From positions 1-37,132 of the forward strand of contig NZ_JAPUBN010000003.1 of the NCBI RefSeq assembly GCF_026966905.1: a stretch of DNA of 37,132 nucleotides. The letters are read 5' to 3'. Below the pieces are notes generated by a model. That model did no database searches. It was not told the origin of the DNA and worked only from the letters and a program-made list of their open reading frames with translations. The DNA is from Marinomonas phaeophyticola (lineage in GTDB: Bacteria > Pseudomonadota > Gammaproteobacteria > Pseudomonadales > Marinomonadaceae). Position numbers and translations under genes: made by a program. Shown here piece after piece: positions 17,058 through 26,324 of the stretch; the first letter of the stretch is position 1, and the number at the start of each line of letters is the position of its first letter.

Positions 17058-18557
17058 TTAAGCGCGTGCCATAGTTTTTAAGCCGGCGGCGTAGTACATA
17101 ATTTCTTTTTCATTAATGGCGTCCCCAGTCAGTTCTCCCATAATTTCTCCAGAACGCATTACCATGACCCGATTAGATAACCCCATCACTTCTTCCAGCT
17201 CGGAAGAAATAACAATGACAGACACCCCTTGTTCAGTTAAAGAGCGAATGAAGTGATAGATTTCTTTCTTAGTATTAACGTCAATGCCGCGTGTCGGCTC
17301 ATCTAATATGAGTATGTTGGGATGCGTATCCATCCACTTAGATAAGTAGACTTTTTGTTGATTACCACCACTTAAATTGGCCAAGTTGGAATTAATCGAA
17401 GCCGCTTTTATATCAAAACGTTTTACATAATCTCTTGCCACAGCGCGTTCTTTTTTATGTTGAATGAGTCCACGAACATAAGAAGCTAATGAAATTAAGG
17501 TGATATTTTTGGGAATATCAAAGTTCATAATTAAGCCTTTACCTTGTCGGTCTTCTGACAGGTAGGCTAGGTTGTGTAACACCGCATCAGAAATGGAATT
17601 GATTTCAACGGCTTGACCACTGACCTCTATATGACCGCTGTCTTTTTTACGTAATCCCATAATGGCTTCGGCAGTTTCGGTACGTCCGGCTCCAATTAAT
17701 CCGGCAAAGCCCAGAACTTCACCTTTTTTAAGATCAAAATTGATATCATGTAACAAACCTTTTATAGATAAGTTACTGACTTTTAAGACAACCTCTTCAG
17801 TGTGTTCCGCACGTGCAGGGTAAATTTGATTTAGCTCGCGACCAACCATTTTGCGAGCCATGTCTTCTTCATTGATATCGGATACATCATCTACGCTAAT
17901 TAAATGACCATCTCTTAAGATCGCCAGGCGATCACAAAGGTGTTTTACTTCTTTTAGTTTATGAGAGATAAAAATAATGGTGACACCGCGTTGCTTAAGC
18001 TTTTCAACCAAAGCAAAAAAGATATCTACTTCATGGTCCGTTAGCACGGTGGTAGGTTCATCCATGATCAAAATACGGGATTCATTCACCAAGGCTTTGG
18101 CTATCTCAACCATTTGCTTTTCCGCCACACTCAAGTTTTCAATCAAAGAATCTGGGTTAAGGTCGGTTTCAAGCTCTTTCAATAGTTGATTGGCTTTACT
18201 GCGCATCAAGGTTTTATTTAATAAAAATCCGTTTTTGAGTTCATTCCCAAGAAAGATATTTTCAAACACATTTAAGCTGCTGATCAAATTAAACTCTTGT
18301 GGAATCATGGCGATGCCTAATCGTTTCGCATCAGACGAAGATTGAATATCAACGTCTTCACCATCAATTTTAATCGAGCCAGAGGTTCTTGTGTAAATGC
18401 CGCTAATGATTTTTAATAGGGTGGATTTACCCGCACCATTCTCGCCAAGTACCCCTAAAACCTCACCTGCAAAAATATCCAAGGTGATTTTATGGAGTAC
18501 TCTCACACCAGAGAACTCTTTGACTATGCCGCGTATTTGCATAACAGGAACATTCAT
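17058..18557 (-). CDS. Sugar ABC transporter ATPase (RbsA type, two ABC domains)
   Basis: This 499-residue protein contains two tandem ABC domains. The first has Walker A GENGAGKST, a degenerate signature LSVAEKQMVEIA and Walker B ILIMDEPTTVL. The second has the degenerate Walker A GLIGAGRTE, the good signature LSGGNQQK and Walker [13 protein letters not shown]. This pairing is diagnostic of carbohydrate importers of the Rbs/Ara/Xyl class. An in-frame ATG at 18584 would overlap the Gfo/Idh gene. The ATG at 18557 has GAGGA at correct spacing and is preferred. It follows the Gfo/Idh gene closely and powers the permease encoded next. Confidence 0.94.
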   Translation of the reverse strand: MNVPVMQIRGIVKEFSGVRVLHKITLDIFAGEVLGVLGENGAGKSTLLKIISGIYTRTSGSIKIDGEDVDIQSSSDAKRLGIAMIPQEFNLISSLNVFENIFLGNELKNGFLLNKTLMRSKANQLLKELETDLNPDSLIENLSVAEKQMVEIAKALVNESRILIMDEPTTVLTDHEVDIFFALVEKLKQRGVTIIFISHKLKEVKHLCDRLAILRDGHLISVDDVSDINEEDMARKMVGRELNQIYPARAEHTEEVVLKVSNLSIKGLLHDINFDLKKGEVLGFAGLIGAGRTETAEAIMGLRKKDSGHIEVSGQAVEINSISDAVLHNLAYLSEDRQGKGLIMNFDIPKNITLISLASYVRGLIQHKKERAVARDYVKRFDIKAASINSNLANLSGGNQQKVYLSKWMDTHPNILILDEPTRGIDVNTKKEIYHFIRSLTEQGVSVIVISSELEEVMGLSNRVMVMRSGEIMGELTGDAINEKEIMYYAAGLKTMARA

Positions 18558-18576
18558 CGGATTTTCCTCGTGGAGA

Positions 18577-19746
18577 TCATTCATTCAGGTGATCAGTATT
18601 AAGCGTTTGCCAAGCACTGTTATTTTTTGAAGATGTTAATACTGCCGTAATGAATTTCATGCCTTCAATACCATCGTCAATACTTGGAATAAAGCCTTGT
18701 ACTGAGTCAACCGCTGCTCCGTCTTCAATAGCATGAATGGCAAGCGCGATGTCTAAGTACAAGTTGGCAAAGCCTTCTAGATAGCCTTCAGGATGCCCTG
18801 CTGGCACTCGAGATAGTCGATTGGCTTCCTCTCCGGCACCGTGTCCAGCACGAGTGATTTTTTGAGTAGGTTCACCAAAAATGGAAAGCCAAAGTTCGTT
18901 TGGCGATTCTTGAGACCACTCTAAGCCCGCTTTATCCCCATAAAGTCGAATTTTTAAGCCATTCTCGTTACCCGGAGCCACTTGGCTAGACCACAGCATG
19001 CCTTTTGCTCCTTGATCGAAACGCAACATAGTATGAACGTTATCATCCAAACGACGCCCCTGAACAAACGCTGTTAAATCCGCAGATACCTCTTGGACTT
19101 TTTGACCTGAAATAAAGCAAGCTAAATTAAATGCATGAGTACCAATATCGCCCAAGCATCCTGCCATTCCCGATTTTTCTGGATCGGTACGCCACTGGGC
19201 TTGTTTGTTGTCTGTGTCTTCAACTTTATCAGTTAACCAATCTTGTGGGTATTCCGCTTGTATGACGCGTAAATTTCCTAAGACACCAGAATCAACCAGG
19301 TGTTTTGCATGGCGAACTAATGGATAGCCAGTGTAGTTATGAGTTAATGCAAAAAAAGCACCTGATTCAGAGACGATGCGTTTGAGTGCTAATGCTTCAT
19401 CAAGGTCTTTAGTGACAGGTTTGTCGCAGATGACGTGAATCCCTTGTTCCAAAAAAGCTTTAGCGACAGGGAAGTGCATATGATTTGGTGTCACAATCAC
19501 AACGGCTTGAATACCGTCTGCACGTTGCTTTTCACTAAGGGCCATTTGTTGAAAAGAGTCATAAGAACGTTCTTTTTGAATGCCCAATCCTAATGCCGAT
19601 GAAAGCGCTCGTTCAGGATTTGACGATAATGCTCCAGCTACTAATTCAAAACCGTCGTCAATACGAGTGGCAATACGATGAACTGCACCAATAAATGCGC
19701 CGTCACCACCACCCACCATGCCGATGCGAATGCGTTTATGTGTCAT
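18577..19746 (-). CDS. Gfo/Idh/MocA-family sugar dehydrogenase
   Basis: The 389-residue product has an N-terminal Rossmann domain (IRIGMVGGGDGAFIGAVHRIA), the VVIVTPNHMH motif and the family's CDKPVTKDLDEA strand, where the Lys corresponds to the EKP lysine. The C-terminal domain contains GCLGDIGTHAFNLACFISG, carrying the catalytic Asp and His. It should oxidise or reduce a hydroxyl of a cyclic sugar or inositol with NAD(P). It lies 31 bp after the TIM-barrel gene and just before the ATPase, so its substrate is probably what the transporter imports. Similar dehydrogenase/TIM-barrel pairs act through 3-keto-sugar intermediates in some bacteria, for example in levoglucosan breakdown. The exact sugar is unknown. 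Confidence 0.9.
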   Translation of the reverse strand: MTHKRIRIGMVGGGDGAFIGAVHRIATRIDDGFELVAGALSSNPERALSSALGLGIQKERSYDSFQQMALSEKQRADGIQAVVIVTPNHMHFPVAKAFLEQGIHVICDKPVTKDLDEALALKRIVSESGAFFALTHNYTGYPLVRHAKHLVDSGVLGNLRVIQAEYPQDWLTDKVEDTDNKQAQWRTDPEKSGMAGCLGDIGTHAFNLACFISGQKVQEVSADLTAFVQGRRLDDNVHTMLRFDQGAKGMLWSSQVAPGNENGLKIRLYGDKAGLEWSQESPNELWLSIFGEPTQKITRAGHGAGEEANRLSRVPAGHPEGYLEGFANLYLDIALAIHAIEDGAAVDSVQGFIPSIDDGIEGMKFITAVLTSSKNNSAWQTLNTDHLNE

Positions 19747-19777
19747 GAAATCACCTCTATTTTCTTATTTTGTTGAA

Positions 19778-20833
19778 CTAAGACAAACCTAAAATACGGC
19801 GGTTTGTTTCATGATCAATGCCACTCGACGCAAAGTCATCAAACGCTCGCTCGGTAATACGAATAAGGTGATCATTAACAAATTTAACGCCTTCTTCAGC
19901 GCCTGCTTCCGGGTGCTTCATGCAACACTCCCATTCAATAACGGCCCAACCATCAAAATCATATTGAGTGAGTTTTGAAAAAATTCCTTTGAAATCAACT
20001 TGACCATCGCCTAAAGATCGGAAACGTCCAGCTCTATCTATCCAGCTTTGGTAGCCACCATAGACGCCCTGTCGACCTGTTGGGTTGAACTCTGCGTCTT
20101 TGACATGGAACATTTTGATGCGTTCATGATAGATGTCGATGAACTGTAAGTAGTCCAGTTGTTGTAAAACAAAATGAGAGGGATCGAATAATATATTCGC
20201 CCTGGGGTGATGATTTGTTGCTTCTAAAAATAAATCAAATGTGACGCCATCATGAAGGTCTTCTCCTGGATGTATTTCATAGCAGACATTGACACCGCAA
20301 CGATCAAATTCATCAAGAATAGGTAACCAGCGTTTCGCTAATTCTTTAAAGCCTTCTTCTACTAAGCCGGCAGGCCTTTGTGGCCAAGGGTATAAGTAAG
20401 GCCAAAGTAGGGCTCCGGAGAAGGTGACATGGTTGGTTAACCCAAAGTTTTTCGATGCTTGAGCGGACTTTAGTAACTGATCGACCGCCCATTTCTGCCT
20501 AGCGTCAGGGTTACCTTTGACATGATCAGGCGCAAAACCATCAAAGATCTCATCATACGCAGGGTGAACCGCAACGAGTTGTCCTTGCAAATGGGTGGAT
20601 AACTCGGTGATGACCATGTCGTGCTTTGCGAGAGTGTCTTGCAATGAACGACAATACTCTAAATCTGTTGCTGCGCGATCTAAATCGAATAACCTTTGGT
20701 CCCATGTCGGAATTTGAACCCCTTTAAAACCAATACTTGCTGCCCATTCGATGATGTTTTCGAAAGAGTTGAATGGTGCTTCGTCCCCAGCAAACTGGGC
20801 AAGAAATAACGCTGGACCTTTTAAGGCTTTCAT
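19778..20833 (-). CDS. Sugar phosphate isomerase/epimerase family TIM-barrel protein
   Basis: This 351-residue protein has an AP endonuclease 2/xylose isomerase-like TIM barrel. Likely metal ligands occur in order at strand ends: Glu in CYEIHPGED, Asp in ILFDPSHF, His in MFHVKDAEF and Glu in WAVIEWEC. Members isomerise, epimerise or eliminate on keto sugars. It is the first gene of the leftward operon, directly upstream of the Gfo/Idh dehydrogenase, and the two probably act in sequence on an imported sugar. It is not XylA, which is a separate gene here. The substrate is not determined by the sequence. Confidence 0.9.
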   Translation of the reverse strand: MKALKGPALFLAQFAGDEAPFNSFENIIEWAASIGFKGVQIPTWDQRLFDLDRAATDLEYCRSLQDTLAKHDMVITELSTHLQGQLVAVHPAYDEIFDGFAPDHVKGNPDARQKWAVDQLLKSAQASKNFGLTNHVTFSGALLWPYLYPWPQRPAGLVEEGFKELAKRWLPILDEFDRCGVNVCYEIHPGEDLHDGVTFDLFLEATNHHPRANILFDPSHFVLQQLDYLQFIDIYHERIKMFHVKDAEFNPTGRQGVYGGYQSWIDRAGRFRSLGDGQVDFKGIFSKLTQYDFDGWAVIEWECCMKHPEAGAEEGVKFVNDHLIRITERAFDDFASSGIDHETNRRILGLS

Positions 20834-20877
20834 AGCATTAACCTCATAATTATTTTTATTTGTGGTTTTTAATTTTC

Positions 20878-20891
20878 TGTAATCGATTACA
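20878..20891. promoter_or_regulatory. LacI-family operator palindrome
   Basis: TGTAATCGATTACA is a perfect 14-bp palindrome with a central CG, the standard architecture of LacI/GalR-family operators. It lies 45 bp upstream of the start of the leftward sugar operon, a typical repression position. The LacI-family gene at 13625-14653, at the far end of that operon, is the likely partner. Confidence 0.75.
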
Positions 20892-20905
20892 TTTATGTTT
20901 CAAAA

Positions 20906-20940
20906 AAAAGGCTTTTTTATTATTTCATCCAAAGCCTTTT
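20906..20940. repeat. Inverted repeat in the divergent promoter region
   Basis: AAAAGGCTTT (20906-20915) and AAAGCCTTTT (20931-20940) are perfect inverted copies separated by 15 bp. It could be a transcript hairpin in the leftward leader or a second dyad operator. The role is not determined. Confidence 0.6.
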
Positions 20941-21139
20941 ACGATCAAGATGGCCTGAGTATAGGGTGAAATTTAAGATTAAGTAAATGCTTAACTGAAT
21001 AAAATTTAAAAAATAGTGTTTAAAAAATGAATGTAACAAAATGAAATGCTTTACAAAATACTAGCTAAATATCGGTTTTATAGCGTTTTTTTTATCTACA
21101 AAAATAAAAATGACTGTAAAAAAAACTAATCAAATACAA

Positions 21140-21152
21140 AAAAAAGATAATT
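21140..21152 (+). promoter_or_regulatory. Candidate XylR-related motif upstream of xylF
   Basis: AAAAAAGATAATT, followed by TTCCTCATCGTGT, shares the 13-mer and most of the flank with the region upstream of xylB (13293-13305, minus strand). It lies 85 bp before the xylF start. Binding by XylR is inferred from co-occurrence only. Confidence 0.3.
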
Positions 21153-21236
21153 TTCCTCATCGTGTATTCGTTTTACATTCTACTCACTCCATTATTTTGG
21201 AGAAACGTTCATTTAATAAAAATAAAAGGAATACAA

Positions 21237-22232
21237 ATGAAAAAGATAATTTCGATTGGTTTACTTGCTGCAACTTGCGCTGTTGGTCCTGCTATGGCAG
21301 CAGGTGAAAAAATTGGTTTGCTTATGTCTGATTTACGATTAGAGCGCTGGCAGAAAGACAGAGACTTATTTACTGAAGCGGCCGAGGCGCTTGGTGCGAA
21401 AGTTTACACTCAATCAGCGAATGGGGATGTAACCACTCAAATCTCTCAGATTGAAAACATGATATCTCGCGGTGTTGATGTTTTGGTGATTGTTCCTGAG
21501 AACGGTGAAGTGTTAAGTAATGTGCTTGCGGAAGCAAAAGCAGAAGGTATTAAAGTGTTGGCTTATGATCGTCTGATTAAATTTGCTGATATCGACCTTT
21601 ATGTGTCTTTCGATAATATCCGTGTAGGTGAAATGCAGGCGGAAGCATTACTTGAACGTGTACCAACAGGAAATTACTTTTTGATGGGCGGTTCTCCAAC
21701 AGATAATAATGCGAAAATGTTCCGTGAAGGCCAAATGAATGTGTTGCAGCCAGCCATTGACGCGAAGAAAATTAACATTGTTGGCGATCAATGGGCCATG
21801 GGATGGTCTGCTGAAGCGGCTTTGAATATTATGGAAAATGGACTTACGGCCAATAATAATAAAATTGATGCGGTTGTTGCTTCAAACGATGCCACAGCCG
21901 GTGGTGCAATTCAGGCATTAGAAGCTCAAGGCTTAGATGGCAAGGTTGTGATCTCTGGTCAAGACGCCGATTTAGCGGCAATGCGCCGTATTGTGGCTGG
22001 TACACAAACGATGACAGTGTACAAACCGATTGCTAGTTTGGCTCAAACCAGTGCTCAAATGGCTGTGAAATTGGCAAAAAATGAAGCCATTAATGTTAAT
22101 GGTCATGTGAATAACAGTACTAAAGACGTCGATGCGGTTTTACTTGATCCTGTTGCGGTTTCTAAAGAAAACTTAGACAGCACAGTGATTGCAGACGGCT
22201 TCCATTCTCGAGATGACGTTTATAACCCTTAA
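21237..22232 (+). CDS. xylF: D-xylose periplasmic binding protein
   Basis: The 331-residue product matches E. coli XylF in length (330) and features: signal peptide MKKIISIGLLAATCAVGPAMA, then KIGLLMSDLRLERWQKDRD, VLVIVPENGEVLSNV, YDRLI, YVSFDNIRVGEMQ, GGSPTDNNAKMFREGQM and VVASNDATAGGAIQAL. It captures D-xylose for the XylGH importer. An in-frame start at 21162 would bury the signal peptide. The ATG at 21237 follows AAAGGA at seven bases. An intrinsic terminator just after the gene probably makes xylF transcripts more abundant than xylGH. Confidence 0.96.
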   Translation: MKKIISIGLLAATCAVGPAMAAGEKIGLLMSDLRLERWQKDRDLFTEAAEALGAKVYTQSANGDVTTQISQIENMISRGVDVLVIVPENGEVLSNVLAEAKAEGIKVLAYDRLIKFADIDLYVSFDNIRVGEMQAEALLERVPTGNYFLMGGSPTDNNAKMFREGQMNVLQPAIDAKKINIVGDQWAMGWSAEAALNIMENGLTANNNKIDAVVASNDATAGGAIQALEAQGLDGKVVISGQDADLAAMRRIVAGTQTMTVYKPIASLAQTSAQMAVKLAKNEAINVNGHVNNSTKDVDAVLLDPVAVSKENLDSTVIADGFHSRDDVYNP

Positions 22233-22242
22233 TACACTCATG

Positions 22243-22276
22243 ATACAGGTGTTCAAAAGAATGCCTGTATTTTTTT
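22243..22276 (+). terminator. Intercistronic terminator/attenuator between xylF and xylG
   Basis: ATACAGGTGTTC pairs over twelve bases, with two G-U pairs, with GAATGCCTGTAT around an AAAA loop, followed by six T. It lies entirely between the xylF stop and the xylG ribosome site. Partial termination here would raise binding-protein output over ATPase and permease. Confidence 0.88.
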
Positions 22277-22290
22277 CATAGGGGGATAAA

Positions 22291-23811
22291 ATGACTCAAC
22301 CACTATTAGAAATGCGTGACATTGTAAAGAGCTTCTCAGGTGTACGTGCATTAAATGGCGTCAGCATAAAACTAGCACGTGGAGAAGCATTATCCATATG
22401 TGGAGAGAATGGCTCAGGAAAATCCACTTTGATGAAAGTCCTTAGTGGGGTTTGGCCATATGGTTCTTACGAAGGAGACATATTTTTCGAAGGGCAAGCC
22501 GTTAAAGCTGCTGGTATTCGAGATACTGAAGCATTGGGTATCGTAATTATTCACCAGGAACTGGCCTTGGTGAAAGAACTGTCGGTTTTAGAAAATATTT
22601 TTCTAGGTAATGAGCTTGGTAGTTTTGCGAAGCTTAATGATGAAGACATGTATCGTCGTACTCGTGATTTACTTAAGCGGGTCAAGTTGGAGGTGTCGCC
22701 TAATACCTTAGTTCGTGATTTAGGGGTTGGTCAGCAGCAACTTGTTGAGATTGCTAAGGCGCTTAATAAAAATGTGAAGCTACTTATTCTTGATGAGCCA
22801 ACCTCGTCACTGACTCGCAATGAAATTCAAATATTATTAAATATTGTTCATGATTTGAAAGACCAAGGGATCGCTTGTATCTACATTTCTCATAAATTAG
22901 ATGAGGTGCTGGATTTATCGACCTGGGTGGCTGTCATTCGTGATGGCGATCATATTGATACTCGGTCTGCAGCCGAGCTAACTCAAAACGACATTATTAG
23001 TATGATGGTCGGGCGAGAGTTAGAAGCGCTTTTTCCGAGGGAAGTGCATGATATTGGTGAAACGGTTTTACGTGTAAAAAATGCTCATGCTATGCAAGCC
23101 GGAGCGTCGATTCCTCAAGTTAATGATGTGAGCTTTGAGTTGAAAAAAGGGGAGATACTGGGCATTTCTGGTTTGATTGGGTCTGGTAGAACTGAATTAA
23201 TGCAATGCATTTATGGCTGTTATGACGGGCGCTATTCCGCAACCATAGAAATGCAGGGTCAATCTCTCACTATTCGATCTCAGCGAGATGCGCTTGCAGC
23301 GGGTATCGCTATGGTGCCAGAAGACCGAAAACGTCACGGTATCATTCCAATTATGGGGGTGGGTCGAAATATTAGCCTTTCTGTTTTAGATGATTATGTG
23401 ACCTATTTAGGTGCTATTGATGAAAATCGTGAAACTCAGGATACCGTTGATTATATTGCTCGTTTAAAAGTAAAAACAGCGTCGCCTGAATTACCAATAA
23501 AAAACTTGAGTGGTGGTAATCAACAAAAAGCCATTATTGCAAAGTGTCTATTAACAAATCCTAAAATTTTGATATTGGACGAACCTACTCGTGGTATTGA
23601 TGTTGGTGCTAAATATGAAATTTATAAATTGATGCATGCCCTAGTGAAAGAAGGTATGTCCATTATTATGGTGTCTTCTGAATTACCAGAGGTGATTGGT
23701 ATTAGTGATCGTGTTCTGGTCATGCATGAAGGCCGTTTAAAAGGTGAGTTTGACCATCAAGGGCTCACTCAAGAAATGATTATGAACTGCGCTATAAAAG
23801 AAGGTGTATAA
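22291..23811 (+). CDS. xylG: D-xylose ABC transporter ATPase
   Basis: This 506-residue tandem ABC ATPase has Walker [10 protein letters not shown] at residues 38-46, Walker [13 protein letters not shown], the second-domain degenerate Walker [20 protein letters not shown], signature [13 protein letters not shown] and Walker [15 protein letters not shown]. Length and motif detail fit XylG of the Rbs/Xyl class. GGGGGAT precedes the ATG. It sits between xylF and xylH and energises xylose import at the inner membrane. Its C-terminus reaches to within one base of the xylH start. Confidence 0.95.
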   Translation: MTQPLLEMRDIVKSFSGVRALNGVSIKLARGEALSICGENGSGKSTLMKVLSGVWPYGSYEGDIFFEGQAVKAAGIRDTEALGIVIIHQELALVKELSVLENIFLGNELGSFAKLNDEDMYRRTRDLLKRVKLEVSPNTLVRDLGVGQQQLVEIAKALNKNVKLLILDEPTSSLTRNEIQILLNIVHDLKDQGIACIYISHKLDEVLDLSTWVAVIRDGDHIDTRSAAELTQNDIISMMVGRELEALFPREVHDIGETVLRVKNAHAMQAGASIPQVNDVSFELKKGEILGISGLIGSGRTELMQCIYGCYDGRYSATIEMQGQSLTIRSQRDALAAGIAMVPEDRKRHGIIPIMGVGRNISLSVLDDYVTYLGAIDENRETQDTVDYIARLKVKTASPELPIKNLSGGNQQKAIIAKCLLTNPKILILDEPTRGIDVGAKYEIYKLMHALVKEGMSIIMVSSELPEVIGISDRVLVMHEGRLKGEFDHQGLTQEMIMNCAIKEGV

Positions 23812-23812
23812 A

Positions 23813-24942
23813 ATGTTCAAAACAATAAAAACAAGCCAGTTGCAATTGCTTGCCATGATAGCGGCAATGACGATTATCATAGTGTTTTTCTCTATTGCTA
23901 CTGAGGGTGCCTTTATTACACCTCGTAATATTTCTAACCTCATTCGACAAACGGCCATTGTGGGTGTGTTAGCGATAGGGATGGTGTTTGTTATTATCAG
24001 CGCTGAAATTGATTTGTCCGTTGGTTCAATGATGGGACTTTTGGGTGGGGTCGCTGCCATTTTAGATGTTTGGTTACACTTGCCCATTGCTTTAACTATT
24101 TTAGTGACAGTGTGTTCGGGGTTGGTTTTAGGGTTATTTAATGGTTGGTGGGTTGCTTACCAGAGAGTGCCGTCTTTTATTGTGACGTTAGCTGGTATGC
24201 TGGCTTTTCGTGGCATATTAGTCGGTTTGACTGATGGGGCAACCGTTGCGCCAACTTCTAGCGATTTGTCAATTATTGGGCAAAGTTATATTCCATCTGG
24301 ATGGGGTGTGAGTGTAATAGGAGTCTTGTGTCTTGGTCTCATTGCACGTGTTTATTCTCGCCGTAAGTCAAGACAGAATCACGGTATCGAAAATACAACG
24401 GCAAAATTTGAGTATGCTAAGGCGTTTGTTGTCGTTGCCGTATTACTGATTTTATTAATTTCATTAGAAAACTATCGTGGTATCCCTACACCAATTCTAA
24501 TTATGGGGGGGTTGATATTACTGGCGACTTATATTGCTAAACGCACCGCATTTGGTCGTCGTATTTATGCCATTGGTGGCAACATTGAAGCGGCTCGTAT
24601 GTCTGGTGTAAATGTTGAATGGAATAAAATGTGGGTCTTTGGGTTCAATGGCATGATGGTCGCCATTGCGGCTTTGATTCTGACATCACGATTGGGTGCG
24701 GGAACGCCATCAGCGGGTAATATGGCCGAGCTTGATGCGATTGCGGCTTGTGTTATTGGAGGAACCAGTTTAGCGGGGGGATTGGTACGGTTTTTGGTGC
24801 CATTATGGGAGCCTTAATTATGGCCAGTTTAGATAATGGTATGAGTATGTTGGATGTGCCGACTTTCTGGCAGTTAATTGTTAAAGGGTCCATCCTGCTA
24901 CTTGCTGTTTGGTTAGATGTGAAAACCAAAAAATCAAGCTAA
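23813..24942 (+). pseudogene. xylH: D-xylose ABC transporter permease, frameshifted
   Basis: The first frame encodes the bulk of Xyl[61 protein letters not shown] and [18 protein letters not shown]. It then leaves frame at a six-G run (24775-24780) and stops at 24817. The next frame continues [32 protein letters not shown] and the terminal helix to 24942, matching the remembered C-terminus of E. coli XylH. One extra G, or a -1 shift, restores a 376-residue protein. Without it the last helix is lost. Sequencing error in the G-run is a strong possibility, so the gene may be intact. The ATG at 23813 has AGAAGG upstream and is preferred to the GTG at 23804. Confidence 0.88.
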
Positions 24943-25022
24943 TCTTAGCTGCTGAGTTAACCTAACTTTGAAGTTTAGGCAGGAATACGAGTAAGTCATA
25001 AATTTGTATTTTACCATTTGAT

Positions 25023-25056
25023 ACCGCTTAGTCTGTAATTTAGGGCTAAGCGGTTT
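25023..25056 (+). terminator. Terminator of xylFGH
   Basis: ACCGCTTAG (25023-25031) and CTAAGCGGT (25046-25054) form a nine-pair stem with a 14-base loop, followed by TTTGTT. It lies 80 bp after the xylH stop. I see nothing else in the remaining gap to 25231. Confidence 0.82.
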
Positions 25057-25231
25057 TGTTATCTGTGTCTGTTCTACAGCGGGAACTGCGTTATTCCAAT
25101 ATGGGAGGAGTTTTACTGAGAGAAAATTACTAAGAAGAAGTGGACTGATTTTAATTGTTTTGAATAGAGATGATTATTTTCTCCTTCACTACTGACATTA
25201 TAGGAAGGAGAGAATCGTTGTGCCCCTTAAT

Positions 25232-26014
25232 TTAAGGACACATTTGACCGCCATTTACATCCATTATCTGGCCTGTAATATAACCACTGCAATTGTGTGA
25301 GGCAAAAAAGGCAAAGGATGGCGCCATTTCTTCTGACTCACCAAAACGACCAAAAGCAATCGAACCAGCAATTTTCTCTCTCAGTTCCTCTGATTTATCA
25401 GCATGGAATAACGTATCAACGGTACCTGGTGAAACGATATTAAAGCGAATTTGATCTTTAGTGTATTCTTTTACCCAATTGCGATGAACATTGTGTAGCC
25501 ATGCTTTAGATGCAGCATAAATACCTGCACCCATACCTCCGCCTTCACGAGCCGCAATAGAACCTGTACTGATAACAGACGAGGTTTTACCGGACTCTGC
25601 CGCTGAAGCGCGTAAAAAAGGGATGGAATATTTTGTTACCATTAATGCAGAGCGCGCATTTAGGTCCATAACATGGTCATAAAAATCGTCGTCAATGAGT
25701 TCTAAGCTAGCACGTCCGCCTAAACCTCCAGCATTGTTAATTAATACATCCATGCCACCAAATTTAGCCGTAAATTCGTTAACAAGTTTTTCGCACTCGC
25801 TTGTTTTCGTTAGGTCCGCAGGGATAAAGATCACATCGTCTTGGTTGCCTAGAGCACTTACTTCATTCAATGCGGCTTTGGCTACGTCGTTTAATGCTCG
25901 GCTATTGATGGCGACTTTTGCACCTTGCTTTACCAAAAGCTTTGCTGCGGCCAAACCGATACCTGCTGTAGAGCCTGTTATTAGTATTCTTTTACCTGCT
26001 AAATCACTGAACAT
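25232..26014 (-). CDS. SDR-family NAD(P)-dependent oxidoreductase
   Basis: The 260-residue product is a classical short-chain dehydrogenase. It has TGSTAGIGLAAAKLL (cofactor), DVLINNAGG, catalytic Ser in VISTGSIA, catalytic YAASK, and FNIVSPGTVDT. It resembles FabG-like and sugar-acid dehydrogenases. The ATG at 26014 follows AAAGGTG; a GTG three codons upstream is less likely. It is divergent from a FadR/GntR regulator and near a TRAP transporter, so it probably acts on the sugar acid or similar compound imported by that transporter. The substrate is unknown. Confidence 0.92.
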   Translation of the reverse strand: MFSDLAGKRILITGSTAGIGLAAAKLLVKQGAKVAINSRALNDVAKAALNEVSALGNQDDVIFIPADLTKTSECEKLVNEFTAKFGGMDVLINNAGGLGGRASLELIDDDFYDHVMDLNARSALMVTKYSIPFLRASAAESGKTSSVISTGSIAAREGGGMGAGIYAASKAWLHNVHRNWVKEYTKDQIRFNIVSPGTVDTLFHADKSEELREKIAGSIAFGRFGESEEMAPSFAFFASHNCSGYITGQIMDVNGGQMCP

Positions 26015-26324
26015 TTTAATCACCTTTTATTGTTATTAAGTAATACAATATCACCAATATAAAATTAATAAATGAATACTACAAGTCATAATTCAAAAGA
26101 AAATATACGGTGCTTTTAGGTTTATATAAAAAATGAAGTGGGTAATCGGTTTCTCTGTAATTCGCTATTAATTGTTTTTAAAGTCTTTTTTATCTACTAC
26201 AAAGCGAATAATTTAAATTGTGAAAAATTGCGCACAAGTGTGTTAAAGTTTGCCGTTAGTATCTACCTTTTTTATTAAAGGTTTGATTCATATTTATACT
26301 ACAAGCCCCAAAGTTAAGGACATC
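26015..26324. other. Divergent promoter region, SDR and GntR genes
   Basis: These 310 bp are AT-rich with no credible gene. The only recognisable element is the motif at 26041-26056 shared with the TRAP promoter region. In-frame extension of the GntR gene to a TTG at 26250 lacks a ribosome site. Confidence 0.55.
26041..26056. promoter_or_regulatory. Candidate operator shared with the TRAP promoter
   Basis: TAATACAATATCACCA lies 27 bp before the SDR start. It matches TAATACAATAACACTA at 27185-27200 upstream of the TRAP binding-protein gene in 14 of 16 positions. The two regions flank the FadR/GntR gene, so this is a candidate site for that regulator. Confidence 0.4.

Larger units (their letters stand above)
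20834..21236. other. Divergent promoter region between two sugar ABC operons
   Basis: These 403 bp hold no credible gene. The leftward operon starts at 20833 and xylF at 21237, so two promoters face away from each other here. The region contains the LacI-type palindrome (20878-20891), a long inverted repeat (20906-20940), an AT-rich core, and the AAAAAAGATAATT motif at 21140. Short frames near 21110-21236 run into xylF with no ribosome site and are rejected. Confidence 0.7.
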
